From assembly GCA_023426245.1 (NCBI GenBank), contig JAFABB010000002.1:124001-188000 (forward strand): a stretch of 64,000 nucleotides of DNA. The letters are read 5' to 3'. Source of the DNA: Bacillota bacterium. Its GTDB lineage: Bacteria; Bacillota; UBA4882; UBA8346. Under the pieces are notes generated by a model. The model ran no database searches and had not been told where the DNA came from. It was given only the letters and a program-made list of their open reading frames with translations. This document shows positions 26,335-34,670 of this stretch, piece by piece. Made by a program: the position numbers and the translations under genes. The stretch's first letter is position 1. The number at the start of each line of letters is the position of its first letter.

Positions 26335-26469
26335 CAAAATGATTACAACTTTTCTATTTTTTAAAGCTTTTGTTACGAAATTATTATATCATCGGCTTAT
26401 GGAAATGACAAGCTTTTTTAATTGAAAATGAAGGGATCGAACCGGATAATCCATGTTGTAAACATCATT

Positions 26470-27483
26470 TTAAAATTTCTTTCCTTCCAGCGAAACCAAC
26501 TTTTCAACCTGAGCGATCAGTTCCTGAAATTCAGGCAGATTTAAGGATTGTTCTCCATCACTCCATGCATTGGCCGGATCAGGATGGACCTCAATAAGAA
26601 GGCCGTCGGCCCCCGCCACCACTGCTGCCTTTGCCATGGGCAGTACTAATTTTCTTTTCCCGGTTCCATGGCTTGGATCAACCACAATGGGTAAATGGGA
26701 CAAGCTCTTAATAAGCGGTACTGCGCTTAAATCCAGGGTATTCCGGGTCGCTGTTTCAAAGGTTCGAATGCCTCTCTCGCACAATATTACCTGAGTATTT
26801 CCTTCTGCCATGATATATTCGGCAGCCATGAGCCATTCCTCGATCGTTGCACTCAGTCCGCGTTTGAGCAAAACCGGCTTTGACTGCCGTCCGACAGCCC
26901 GGAGCAAACCGAAATTTTGCATATTTCTCGCCCCAATCTGAATGATATCCGCATACTTTGCAACCAAATCCAGTTCCGGAAGGTTCATCAGTTCCGTTAT
27001 CACCGGCAAACCCGATTTTTCACGAGCCAAGGCCAAAAGTTCCAATCCTTCTTCTTCAAGTCCCTGAAAACTATATGGAGAAGTACGAGGTTTAAAGGCT
27101 CCACCCCGGAGACCACCGGCCCCGGATTTTTTCAAACCTTCCGCCACCTCTACCAGCTGATTCTCACTTTCGACAGCGCAAGGTCCAGCCACGATACCAA
27201 AATAACCGGCACCAATTCTAAGATTACCAACTTGAACCATAGTCCCTTCCGGCTTGATTTCCTTAGCCGCTAATTTATACGGGCTTAAAATCGGAATTAC
27301 TTTTTCAACTCCGGGGATATTCTCTAAAAAGCGAAAATCAACACGTCTCTTGTCGCCGACGGCTCCGATAACTTTTTTTTCGACACCCTGAATAACGTGG
27401 ATTTGAAATTCCCATTCATTCAGCTTATTACAAAGGTTAATCCATTGCTCATCGGTAATACCACAGCTCGTTACGATAATCAT
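26470..27483 (-). CDS. aroF: 3-deoxy-7-phosphoheptulonate (DAHP) synthase, AroF type with N-terminal regulatory domain
   Basis: Residues 1-70 form a ferredoxin-like regulatory domain; the catalytic barrel follows (VAGPCAVES, LRGGAFKPRTSPYSFQG, QIGARNMQNF, LKRGLSATIEEW, VVDPSHGTGKR, LLIEVHPDP). It condenses PEP and erythrose 4-phosphate, the first step of aromatic amino acid synthesis. The N-terminal domain is of the type giving feedback inhibition by Phe/Tyr in Thermotoga and similar enzymes. GGAGG precedes the ATG. A T-box leader immediately upstream controls transcription by amino acid supply. No other aro genes are adjacent. Confidence 0.95.
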   Translation of the reverse strand: MIIVTSCGITDEQWINLCNKLNEWEFQIHVIQGVEKKVIGAVGDKRRVDFRFLENIPGVEKVIPILSPYKLAAKEIKPEGTMVQVGNLRIGAGYFGIVAGPCAVESENQLVEVAEGLKKSGAGGLRGGAFKPRTSPYSFQGLEEEGLELLALAREKSGLPVITELMNLPELDLVAKYADIIQIGARNMQNFGLLRAVGRQSKPVLLKRGLSATIEEWLMAAEYIMAEGNTQVILCERGIRTFETATRNTLDLSAVPLIKSLSHLPIVVDPSHGTGKRKLVLPMAKAAVVAGADGLLIEVHPDPANAWSDGEQSLNLPEFQELIAQVEKLVSLEGKKF

Positions 27484-27500
27484 TATTTTTCCTCCTCAAA

Positions 27501-27815
27501 ATAAAATAACCCACATTTCTCCTTATTCTGGGACGAAATGTGGGCCTATTCCGCGGTACCACCCGATTTAGCCTTTGTAACAAAAGCTCGCTTTTCCGGT
27601 ACGGAGTTTGCGCCTTTCTTTTAAAAGACATCTCGATACCATATTCCCTTTAACGGTGGACATCCGGACCGGCCTATTTTTGCGCCGCAAGGCGCCAAAC
27701 CTTCAACCGTCAACTCATAAGTGAACTTCTCATGACCTCTTCCTAAGGGGCTCGCAGCCTAGGCCTCTTTCTCTGCAAGGAATCATGCCATGATACTTTC
27801 CTTAATCATCGTTTT
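27501..27815 (-). ncRNA. T-box riboswitch leader of aroF, specifier apparently UUC (Phe)
   Basis: Minus-strand order: stem I with an AGAGAAAGAGG kink-turn-like segment and distal loops, then GAAGTTCACTTATGAG where the specifier reads TTC (27723-27725). The T-box core GGGTGGTACCGCGG (27551-27564) follows. The terminator stem is CCCACATTT/AAATGTGGG (27510-27544) with a T-rich tail. Uncharged tRNA pairing at specifier and T-box would prevent termination and raise aroF expression. UUC means tRNA-Phe; the assignment rests on reading the specifier position by analogy with other T-boxes. Confidence 0.9.
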
Positions 27816-27846
27816 TCATAGTATAAACATCAATCAATATTAATTT

Positions 27847-27876
27847 ATTTTAGCATTCCATTAAATTGTCTGTCAA
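27847..27876 (-). promoter_or_regulatory. Promoter of the aroF T-box leader
   Basis: Minus strand: TTGACA (27871-27876), 18-bp spacer, TAAAAT (27847-27852), some 30 bp upstream of the T-box stem I. Confidence 0.75.
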
Positions 27877-27918
27877 TATCCTCCAAAGTCCTTAAACTCT
27901 CAAAAACGAGGTTCTTCT

Positions 27919-28599
27919 TTAGGATTTGGGATTTCTATTTCTGGATTCAATCTTCCTCAACAATTTCAACGGATTATTTACTAAAATCTTCTCAACCTCA
28001 TCGGGTTCGAATCCCGCACCTAAGGCCACAGTACGCGCCCAATCGTCGGACAATAAATTTTCAGGCACATGAGTATCTGAATTGACTAAGAAATCAGCAT
28101 TTAAAGCTCTACCGGTCTTCATGACATAGCCATTGGCCACATTATGACCGCCGCGGGCCGTGATTTCCAGGAAAACACCGTTCTTCACCGCAAGTTCAAC
28201 TTCTTTGGTTCCCAAAAGTCCGGGATGAGCTAATACATCCACCCATGAGCTGGACACAGCAGCCAGATTAGTCCCCGGCTCCACCGGTTCGACTAAAGTT
28301 TCCCCATGGACAACGACAATTTCGGCTCCAAATTCCCGTGCCTGCTTTGCCAAATCATCAATACTTCCGGCCGGGACATGAGTCAATTCCACTCCGGGAA
28401 TGGCCTTAATCTTCCAATAACCGTTTGCCACCCGGCATTCTTCAATTAATTCCCGGATCACCCGCTGCATATTGCCGGGCCCTACATGATCGGTAACTGC
28501 AATGGCTTGATAACCCTTAACAGCCGCCCGGCGTATCAATTCAACCGGTGATAATTCCCCATCGCTCAAGAACGAATGAGTATGAAAGTCGTACGCCAT
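27919..28599 (-). CDS. PHP-domain phosphoesterase
   Basis: A 226-residue PHP protein. Metal-binding motifs in order: YDFHTHSFLSDGE, VTDHVG, PGVELTH, VVHGETLVEPVEPGTN, LAHPG and NSDTH. This is the histidinol-phosphatase/YcdX-like group, which removes phosphate from small molecules or nucleotides with a trinuclear metal site. The substrate is not predictable; no his genes are nearby. ATG 28599 is preferred over 28617 because the family starts with (M)xxDxHxHT and AGGGGG is upstream. Confidence 0.87.
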   Translation of the reverse strand: MAYDFHTHSFLSDGELSPVELIRRAAVKGYQAIAVTDHVGPGNMQRVIRELIEECRVANGYWKIKAIPGVELTHVPAGSIDDLAKQAREFGAEIVVVHGETLVEPVEPGTNLAAVSSSWVDVLAHPGLLGTKEVELAVKNGVFLEITARGGHNVANGYVMKTGRALNADFLVNSDTHVPENLLSDDWARTVALGAGFEPDEVEKILVNNPLKLLRKIESRNRNPKS

Positions 28600-28800
28600 T
28601 CGGTTCAGCCCCCTCAAAGCAAAATCCCAATCCGTACTTGGTAGGAAATCTCTTGCCGGACTGGAAAGAAAACAAAAATATATAATGTTATATTATAATA
28701 TTTGCTTCCTGATGAAAAGCTTTTTTTAATGAAAATGGGGCTGCCCTGAAAAGTAAACTATCATCAAGATATACAGCCCTTTAATAATCCTTATCATAAA

Positions 28801-29070
28801 CTATGAACTGCTGGCAGGTTCGTCAGAAACATAATTTGGGGCTTCGACCAAGATTACATCGAGTCCGATCTTAATAATTTTATCCCAAGGTATCACAAAG
28901 TCTTCGCTTTTTCCAAAAAGCCACAAAAATTTTCCGGGTCCGGGTATCACAATCGCTTTTATTTTCCCGGTTTCCGCCTCAATCTCCAAGTCGCTCGCTA
29001 GACCTAACCTCCTGCCGTCAAGGATATTAACGACTTCTCTCTCCCTCAACTCCGAGGTTTTCGTTAACAA
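28801..29070 (-). CDS. YlmC/YmxH-type PRC-barrel protein
   Basis: An 89-residue PRC-barrel protein: TKTSELREREVVNILDGRRLG, then GKIKAIVIPGPGKFLWLFG and the closing VIPWDKIIKIGLDVILV. This is the YlmC/YmxH family of spore-formers, with no proven function. The frame is open 40 codons further upstream, but AAGGAG stands eight bases before TTG 29070, where homologs begin. It follows the GDT1-type gene on the same strand with a 150-bp gap. The gap 28600-28800 behind it shows an inverted pair (GGGCTG/CAGCCC) but no gene. Confidence 0.85.
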   Translation of the reverse strand: MLTKTSELREREVVNILDGRRLGLASDLEIEAETGKIKAIVIPGPGKFLWLFGKSEDFVIPWDKIIKIGLDVILVEAPNYVSDEPASSS

Positions 29071-29220
29071 AACAAAATCGCTCCTTTCACAGGGGACCTG
29101 CCGTAAGCACGCTAAAATTTGTTGCTTCGCCAATACTTTAGGAAATAAGGTCCAAATAATCATATGCAAATGGAAGCGATTTTGGAACATCCATCGGGAA
29201 AGGGGGCGGCTAGACCGAAG

Positions 29221-29523
29221 CTACCTTGTTGCAATCGTTGAAAAAGCTTCCCAGAGAGTATAAAAACCAATCCCCATAAAAAGCAATCCGGAGCCAATCT
29301 TTAAAAAATGGACCGGAATAATCTTGGTAACCAGTCCGCCAAATAAAACTCCAATTAAGGTTACGACAGCCAAAGCAGCACTGGCCCCAAAAAATACGGC
29401 AACAGGAGCCTTTGAATCAGCAACGAGCGAGAACACCGCCAACTGGGTTTTATCTCCCATTTCAGCAATAAACAGGGTGGAAAAAGCCAATAGGAAAACT
29501 TGCCAATTTAAAATGTTTTTCAA
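29221..29523 (-). CDS. GDT1/TMEM165 family (UPF0016) transporter half
   Basis: A 100-residue, three-helix protein with the family motif AEMGDKTQLA in the first helix region. Full-length GDT1 proteins contain two such repeats with ExGDKT in each; single-repeat bacterial forms act as dimers or as pairs of genes. Members export Mn2+ or exchange Ca2+/Mn2+ for H+. No partner half is seen next to it and no yybP-ykoY-type leader was recognised in the short upstream gap. Confidence 0.85.
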   Translation of the reverse strand: MKNILNWQVFLLAFSTLFIAEMGDKTQLAVFSLVADSKAPVAVFFGASAALAVVTLIGVLFGGLVTKIIPVHFLKIGSGLLFMGIGFYTLWEAFSTIATR

Positions 29524-29668
29524 AGCAACAATCCTCCCGAATCATTTTACCCCAAATAACAAAAATTAATTACTTGGGTTGGTGTTCTCCATCTAGAGCT
29601 TAATATCCGAAAGCAGTCCTAACCAATGGCTGGAAAATTTAAACCCATGACAAGATAACGTTTTGACA

Positions 29669-29695
29669 TAAAAAAAAAGGGACTGTTGTCCCTTT
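29669..29695 (-). terminator. Terminator after tRNA-His
   Basis: The stem AAAGGGAC/GTCCCTTT with a four-base loop, then nine Ts on the minus strand, beginning 13 bases past the tRNA. Confidence 0.9.
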
Positions 29696-29707
29696 ATAGC
29701 TAAGTTT

Positions 29708-29785
29708 TGGGGTAAGCGATGGGGGTCGAACCCATGACCTCCAGGGCCACAACCTGGCACTCTAACCAACTGAGCTACGCCTACC
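29708..29785 (-). tRNA. tRNA-His (anticodon GTG)
   Basis: The cloverleaf folds cleanly. The acceptor stem has the His-specific extra G-1 opposite C73. The anticodon arm is CCAGG-TTGTGGC-CCTGG, giving anticodon GTG; the T arm contains GGGTTCGACCC, and the 3' CCA is encoded. A single-tRNA unit ending at the terminator just downstream. Confidence 0.97.
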
Positions 29786-29936
29786 ATGGTGCAACAGATA
29801 TGTTATCATAGAACGTTCAGATTGTCAACCATACTCTAGAAATTCATTCGCAATAATTTTATTAGCCAGGGACTTGATTTAGAATCAATTGAACGGTAAT
29901 TTCCTTAAATTGTTAAAAACCATGCCGGATATACAA

Positions 29937-30004
29937 AGAGGCTGAGGCAGTCTAAAAAGTACTTTAAAATCAACAAAGTTCCTTTTAGAACAACCTCAAC
30001 CTCT
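29937..30004 (-). terminator. Large imperfect inverted repeat after the amylase gene
   Basis: The outer arms AGAGGCTGAGG and CCTCAACCTCT and inner arms TCTAAAAAGTACTT / AAAGTTCCTTTTAGA form a nearly closed 65-nt hairpin. It lies about 75 bp beyond the amylase stop, so a terminator-like role is plausible; the T-run is short. Between this and the tRNA nothing else was recognised. Confidence 0.5.
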
Positions 30005-30078
30005 CCAGTTCACAGTTTCTAATTAAAAATACTCACTCAATCCATTACCGATAGCGTATATCAAAAACTATTTTTCGC

Positions 30079-31506
30079 TTATCCTCTTTTAAATATCCTC
30101 ACCCCTAGAGGGGGAATTTCCGGATAACTGAGCCGCGATAAACTGCATCCAAGGGAGTAAACGGGCTCCCAATCACTGCTCCATTCCCGCGGTACTTCGA
30201 TGCAACGGCATTGTTCATGACTCATGTTGAAACAAGCCAAAATTTGTTCTTTTTTTCCGCTGCGGACAAACCCAAAAACGCCTTCTCCCAAATACAAATC
30301 ATGATAAGAGCCGCTTTGTAGCGATTGATACTGTTTACGCATTTGAACCAATTCTTCCGTTCCTTTGAGTAACGATCGATCCTGTTCATTTTCAGACCAT
30401 TTCATTGTTTTTCGGCACTCCGGATCTTTACCGCCCGTCATTCCAATTTCATCCCCATAATATAACGCCGGAATTCCGGGGTAAGAAAACTGGAATGCCA
30501 TTGCGGCCAGGTATTTCTTCTTGTCTTCACCACATAAAGTTAAAAATCGGGGTGTATCGTGACTGCTTAATAAATTATAGGCGCTGATAATATATTCCCA
30601 TGGTAAATTCGATCGGTTATAGGATAATTCCATCCGAAACTGTTCTGCAGATAATTGTCCTTGTGCAAAATAGCGAATCACCGCATCACGCCACCGGTAA
30701 TTCATCACTGCGTCGCAAGTATCTCCTCTGAGCCAATCAAAAGGTTGATCCCAAATCTCCCCTACAATAAAAGCTTCGGGATTAATTGATTTGACTAATT
30801 TTCTAAAAATCCGCCAAAAATCCATGTGGACTTCATTGGGAACATCAAGCCGCCAGCCGTCAATCCCGAGACTGGTCCAAAATGCCACTACTTTCAACAG
30901 ATAATGGACGACTTCCGGATTTTGGTGATTTAGTTTCGGTAAAGACCCGAAATTCCACCAGCATTCGTAATTGGGCGGATTTTGGCGAATCGGAAACTCT
31001 TTGCAATGATACCAATCTTTAAATCGTGAGCAGGCGCCATGTTTCAAAATATCCCGGAAAGCCCAAAAATTATCGCCGGTATGATTAAATACACCGTCAA
31101 TGATAACCCGGATTCCCGCCCGGTGCAATTGTTCAACCAAACTCTTAAAAGTCCAAACATCGCCGAATTCAGGAGAAATGCTTAAATAATCCCTTGTATC
31201 ATATTTATGGTTGGATGGTGAATCGAAAATCGGATTCAAATACAATGAAGTAACACCCAATTGTTGCAAATAGGGAATCTTGGCAATGATCCCTTGTAAA
31301 TCGCCTCCAAAAAAGTTGAAACAGGAAGGCTCATCGTCCCAGGATTGTTTGTTGGCCGGGTCATTGGCAGGGTCACCGTTATAAAAACGTTCCGGGAATA
31401 TCTGATAGAATACGGCTTGGGAAGCCCAAGCAGGCGGTAATGTTGGAATCTGCAGCTGTGAGATACTATCAATCCGATCTTGGTTCGCGAAACCTGTTTT
31501 ATTCAA
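30079..31506 (-). CDS. Neopullulanase/cyclomaltodextrinase-like GH13 amylase without N-terminal CBM34
   Basis: A 475-residue alpha-amylase superfamily enzyme. GH13 regions: VIIDGVFNHTG (region I), GWRLDVPNEV with the nucleophile Asp (II), IVGEIWD with the acid/base Glu (III), LLSSHDTPR (IV). AVFYQIFPERFYNGDP near the N-terminus is typical of GH13_20 maltogenic amylase/neopullulanase. Those enzymes usually carry an N-terminal CBM34 domain used in dimerisation; here the barrel begins about residue 30, so it is absent. No signal peptide: an intracellular maltodextrin hydrolase is expected. TTG 31506 is chosen for the GGGGGTG site five bases upstream. Confidence 0.9.
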   Translation of the reverse strand: MNKTGFANQDRIDSISQLQIPTLPPAWASQAVFYQIFPERFYNGDPANDPANKQSWDDEPSCFNFFGGDLQGIIAKIPYLQQLGVTSLYLNPIFDSPSNHKYDTRDYLSISPEFGDVWTFKSLVEQLHRAGIRVIIDGVFNHTGDNFWAFRDILKHGACSRFKDWYHCKEFPIRQNPPNYECWWNFGSLPKLNHQNPEVVHYLLKVVAFWTSLGIDGWRLDVPNEVHMDFWRIFRKLVKSINPEAFIVGEIWDQPFDWLRGDTCDAVMNYRWRDAVIRYFAQGQLSAEQFRMELSYNRSNLPWEYIISAYNLLSSHDTPRFLTLCGEDKKKYLAAMAFQFSYPGIPALYYGDEIGMTGGKDPECRKTMKWSENEQDRSLLKGTEELVQMRKQYQSLQSGSYHDLYLGEGVFGFVRSGKKEQILACFNMSHEQCRCIEVPREWSSDWEPVYSLGCSLSRLSYPEIPPLGVRIFKRG

Positions 31507-31696
31507 CGTATCACCCCCATCCGAGAGAGAATATGACATAGTAACGAAATAATATTACAAATATTTAAAGGCCAGTTCAATAGGGGGATATTGGGAATGA
31601 AACCGTAAAGGAAAAAATACAAAGAGAAAAATCATGAAATAATAAACTATGGAAATACTTTTTATGGTATTCACTAAGTTCTTAAGGAGGAACAAA

Positions 31697-32167
31697 ATGA
31701 ATTTCAACTCGAAGATCAAGGATACTATAGCCCTTGGCGCGCTGGCCGGCATCATTGGTTCTATTCAGATTTCGATAGTCAACTTTATTTTCTTAACCCT
31801 TGGTTTTACGATAACTCCCGGGTGGGAACCCTTTGCTGAACTGCTTTCCCGTAATTACACGCATACTCTTTGGGGGGTTATGGTAGGACTCGTAGGCCAA
31901 ACTTGCAACTGTTCTCTCTGGGGAGTATTCATTGCTTATATTTTAAAATTTACCGGAAAAGATTTTTGGTGGCTAAAAGGACTGGGCGTTGGAGCGATTG
32001 CTTGGTTAACAACAACCGGCCTAATTTCACAGATGCTTGATTTAGCAAAAGAGACGTCCACTAGACCGGCAGACCAATTTATGATCCCGTTTAACTTGTT
32101 TTTATTCGGATTCATTGTGGCTTACCTGATTCGGCAATTTGGTTCTTATAAAACGGAGTGGCATTGA
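31697..32167 (+). CDS. Four-helix membrane protein of unknown family
   Basis: A 156-residue protein with four hydrophobic segments (ALGALAGIIGSIQISIVNF; HTLWGVMVGLVGQ; GLGVGAIAWLTTTGLI; FNLFLFGFIVAYLI). I do not recognise the family; small proteins of similar layout in spore-formers (YqhR-like) are one possibility. ATG 31697 has AAGGAGG perfectly spaced; the longer frame does not. It is followed by its own terminator, so it is a single-gene unit, divergent from the amylase. Confidence 0.65.
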   Translation: MNFNSKIKDTIALGALAGIIGSIQISIVNFIFLTLGFTITPGWEPFAELLSRNYTHTLWGVMVGLVGQTCNCSLWGVFIAYILKFTGKDFWWLKGLGVGAIAWLTTTGLISQMLDLAKETSTRPADQFMIPFNLFLFGFIVAYLIRQFGSYKTEWH

Positions 32168-32193
32168 GTGATTACTACCAAATTTTATTTACA

Positions 32194-32229
32194 GAGGTGA
32201 AGTTCATTGAATATGGCTTCACCTTTTTA
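32194..32229 (+). terminator. Terminator after the four-helix membrane protein gene
   Basis: The stem AGGTGAAG/CTTCACCT (32195-32202, 32217-32224) is followed by Ts on the plus strand. Confidence 0.85.
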
Positions 32230-32344
32230 ATTTTCTACACAATACCCTCGCCGAAATGGACATAGGAGTTCTTCCCTACGGCCAAAAGGAGCAAAATTGC
32301 AGCCTTGGCCTATTTCCCTTAATGAAACAATTCCTTTAACATTG

Positions 32345-32373
32345 TTGAAAGAGAAACAAAAGTTTATTATAAT
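32345..32373 (+). promoter_or_regulatory. Promoter of the marR-family gene
   Basis: TTGAAA (32345-32350), 17-bp spacer, TATAAT (32368-32373); about 30 bp before the marR start, so the repressor could bind over its own promoter. Confidence 0.8.
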
Positions 32374-32408
32374 TATTGTTAATGCACCACCGAGTGGGAG
32401 GACAGGCT

Positions 32409-32912
32409 ATGAACAAAGAAGAGCAGGTCATGATAGGTTTCAGGGACTTATATAACAAGATGAATTCGCTGAATCGTGTTAAAATAAAAGAACGAATTGA
32501 GGATTTTAAGCCTTATAAGTCTTATAAGTCTTCGGAAATCCATTGCATCGAATACGTTGGAAGCAATGTGGATTCCAACGTGACCAAACTTGCGGAGTCC
32601 TTATATATGACTTTGGGCGCCATCAGTAAACTAACGAAGAAACTCATTAAAAAAGGCCTTATTGAAAGCTACCAGAAGCCGGATAACAAGAAGGAAATTT
32701 ATTTTCGCTTAACCTCACAAGGGAAAGTCATTTTCAAGGTCCATGAGAAACTGCACCAAGAGTTTTGGGAGCGAGATAAAGCCGTATTTGAGCAGGTACC
32801 CGTGGAACATTATGATATCATGCTTCGTTTCGTGGAAATGTATAATAGGCATTTGGATGCGGAAATAAAGAAGCAAGGTTTAGATATAACCAATCGGGAT
32901 GATTTTGAATAA
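32409..32912 (+). CDS. MarR-family transcriptional regulator
   Basis: A 167-residue winged-helix protein: helix 1-2 region at 20-50, then the recognition part NVTKLAESLYMTLGAISKLTKKLIKKGLIES and the wing KKEIYFRLTSQG. MarR proteins are dimeric repressors released by drugs, phenolics or oxidants. There is an in-frame short DNA repeat (CTTATAAGT, near 32510-32530) encoding KPYKSYKS. GGGAGG precedes ATG 32409. Two flavoproteins and a multidrug exporter follow on the same strand and are the natural regulatory targets, although hairpins at 32998 and 33068 separate them. Confidence 0.88.
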   Translation: MNKEEQVMIGFRDLYNKMNSLNRVKIKERIEDFKPYKSYKSSEIHCIEYVGSNVDSNVTKLAESLYMTLGAISKLTKKLIKKGLIESYQKPDNKKEIYFRLTSQGKVIFKVHEKLHQEFWERDKAVFEQVPVEHYDIMLRFVEMYNRHLDAEIKKQGLDITNRDDFE

Positions 32913-32997
32913 CGGGGTTGTATCCATAGATGAGGTGTGATAAATTCCTTTCGCCAAAAAATTGGCCAATATAGTGAAATCGCGTATATGTATGGGC

Positions 32998-33021
32998 AAC
33001 AACTCTTCTTAAGGAGTTGTT
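32998..33021 (+). terminator. Hairpin downstream of marR
   Basis: The stem AACAACTC/GAGTTGTT with an eight-base loop and a moderately T-rich tail. Confidence 0.6.
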
Positions 33022-33067
33022 TAATTATTTTGGGACAAAATTAGGGTTTCATCCTCTCACTCTCCTA

Positions 33068-33122
33068 GGGGGCTGTATCAAAACGCTGAAACACAGCGGA
33101 TGATGCAGTCCTTTTCTTTTTT
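33068..33122 (+). terminator. Strong terminator downstream of marR
   Basis: The outer stem GGGCTGTATC with GATGCAGTCC (two G-T pairs) encloses CGCTG-AAACA-CAGCG and is followed by TTTTCTTTTTT. No other feature is seen in 32913-33262 except the ribosome site of the next gene. Confidence 0.8.
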
Positions 33123-33262
33123 ATTGACAAGGAAACAATAAACTGTTATGATTATTTTGTTGCCGAGGAAATAAAATTATGATTTTGAGGTGAATCATTT
33201 ATATGAATACACGATGTACAGAACAAACTACTAACAGAGCAGACCTGCCAGGAGGAAAAATC

Positions 33263-33832
33263 ATGAATATTATCGGAATTATCGCAAGTCCAAGGAGAGA
33301 AGGCAATACCGCCTGGATAGTCAATAAAATACTCGAAGGTGCGAAAGAACAGGGCGCCGAAACTCAGGTCTGGTATATCAGCGATCTTGATATCAAACCG
33401 TGCCGGGGTTGCTGGGGCTGTCACAAGGGCGATCAGGGTTGTGTTATCGAAGACGACATGCAGAAACTTAATGAGGCGATTGATCGTGCGGGTGTCATTG
33501 TTTTCGGCTCGCCGATTTACATGATGCAGATGACTGCTCAGGCGAAGATATTCGTCGACAGGATGTTTGCACGATTTTCTCCACGATACTCCCCGTATTT
33601 CAAAGAAGAAAATGCCGCCCAAAAAAAGCTGATTCTTACGTTTAATCAGGGCAACCCCGATCCCGGCCTGTTTCAGCCATATATTGATTATACGAAACAC
33701 ATGTTTGATTTGCTGGAATTTGATGTGAAAGAGGTGCCTGTCGTTACCGGTTTACGAAATGGACCGGCGCATGAAAGGGAAGAACTGCACGTTGTTTTGA
33801 AAAACATCGGTTCATCGTTGATTGCGGAATGA
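33263..33832 (+). CDS. Isf-like flavoprotein (NADPH-dependent FMN reductase fold) with four-Cys motif
   Basis: A 189-residue flavodoxin-fold protein: IIASPRREGNTAWIV is the FMN phosphate loop and FGSPIYMMQMTAQAKIFVDR the second FMN contact. Between them, KPCRGCWGCHKGDQGC has spacing Cx2Cx2Cx6C. Compact Cx2Cx2Cx4-7C motifs define archaeal/clostridial iron-sulfur flavoproteins (Isf), where they bind a [4Fe-4S] cluster that passes electrons to FMN. ATG 33263 is set by the GGAGG site; an earlier ATG lacks one. It is followed by a related gene and an exporter, suggesting a stress-response unit. Confidence 0.8.
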   Translation: MNIIGIIASPRREGNTAWIVNKILEGAKEQGAETQVWYISDLDIKPCRGCWGCHKGDQGCVIEDDMQKLNEAIDRAGVIVFGSPIYMMQMTAQAKIFVDRMFARFSPRYSPYFKEENAAQKKLILTFNQGNPDPGLFQPYIDYTKHMFDLLEFDVKEVPVVTGLRNGPAHEREELHVVLKNIGSSLIAE

Positions 33833-33930
33833 TGCCAGGATTCATGATTCCCTCAATCATAAGGATATTGCAAATATAAGATTGGCTGACAAATTATTTT
33901 AACTCCATGATCGAAAGAAGTGAATAATTT

Positions 33931-34581
33931 ATGAAACTCATCGCTGTATGTGGTAGTGCAAGAAAACATGGCAATACCGCAACAATGTTACACCAAGTTA
34001 TTGAAGGCGCAAAATCAGTAGGTGCCGGTATTGAAACTGAATTTGTAAATCTTTTTGACTTAACCTACCAAGACTGTGTCAGTTGTTATGCTTGTAAATT
34101 GAAAAATAGTAAGTCTTTTGGACATTGTATGGTAAATGATGAACTTAAGCCCTTATTGGAACGTATTGAACAATCCGATGGAATTGTTCTTGGTTCGCCT
34201 ATTTATTATGGAAATCTATCCGGTCAAATGCGTTCATTTACGGATAGGTTGCTTTTTCAATATCTTGATTATGGCGGTACGGGTACAGGTCCTAAACCCA
34301 AAAACTTTAAAACAGCTTTGATTGCAACGATGAATGTGAATGATGAAATTTATGTTAAAAGAGGGTTCAAGGATACTTTAGTTAGTTTTTCGGAAATGAT
34401 GGGCCATACATTGGGTAGTTGTGAACTACTAACTTTGACTGATACCATTCTTTTTGACGATTATTCAAAGTACGTTTATCGGATGCCGGATAAAGAAGAA
34501 AAAGCGCATCGGGTCGAAAAAATATCGGCTGCGGATTTGCAAAAAGCTTTTGATTTAGGAGTCAGACTTATTCAATCCTAA
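33931..34581 (+). CDS. Second flavodoxin-fold oxidoreductase with Cys cluster
   Basis: A 216-residue paralog-type protein: VCGSARKHGNTATML and LGSPIYYGNLSGQMRSFTDR are the FMN-binding loops. The cysteine segment DCVSCYACKLKNSKSFGHC has spacing Cx2Cx2Cx10C, longer at the last step than the classical Isf motif, so cluster binding is less sure. Substrates of such enzymes include ferredoxin, quinones and nitro compounds. The ribosome site is weak (GAAGTGA). It lies 98 bp after the Isf-like gene and 89 bp before the exporter on the same strand. Confidence 0.77.
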   Translation: MKLIAVCGSARKHGNTATMLHQVIEGAKSVGAGIETEFVNLFDLTYQDCVSCYACKLKNSKSFGHCMVNDELKPLLERIEQSDGIVLGSPIYYGNLSGQMRSFTDRLLFQYLDYGGTGTGPKPKNFKTALIATMNVNDEIYVKRGFKDTLVSFSEMMGHTLGSCELLTLTDTILFDDYSKYVYRMPDKEEKAHRVEKISAADLQKAFDLGVRLIQS

Positions 34582-34670
34582 TGAAAGGTTGCAGCAGGGT
34601 CACGAATTGAATAAAATTCCAATACGCAATTACCGCCCGTAGTTAAGACAATCAAGGGGAAGAGGAACCA

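Noticed and set aside
29524..29600. yybP-ykoY manganese riboswitch before the GDT1-type gene
   Set aside because: The gap is too short and lacks the conserved internal-loop sequences.
33152..33700. 182-codon minus-strand frame
   Set aside because: It lies entirely opposite the Isf-like flavoprotein gene, whose FMN and Cys motifs are unmistakable.
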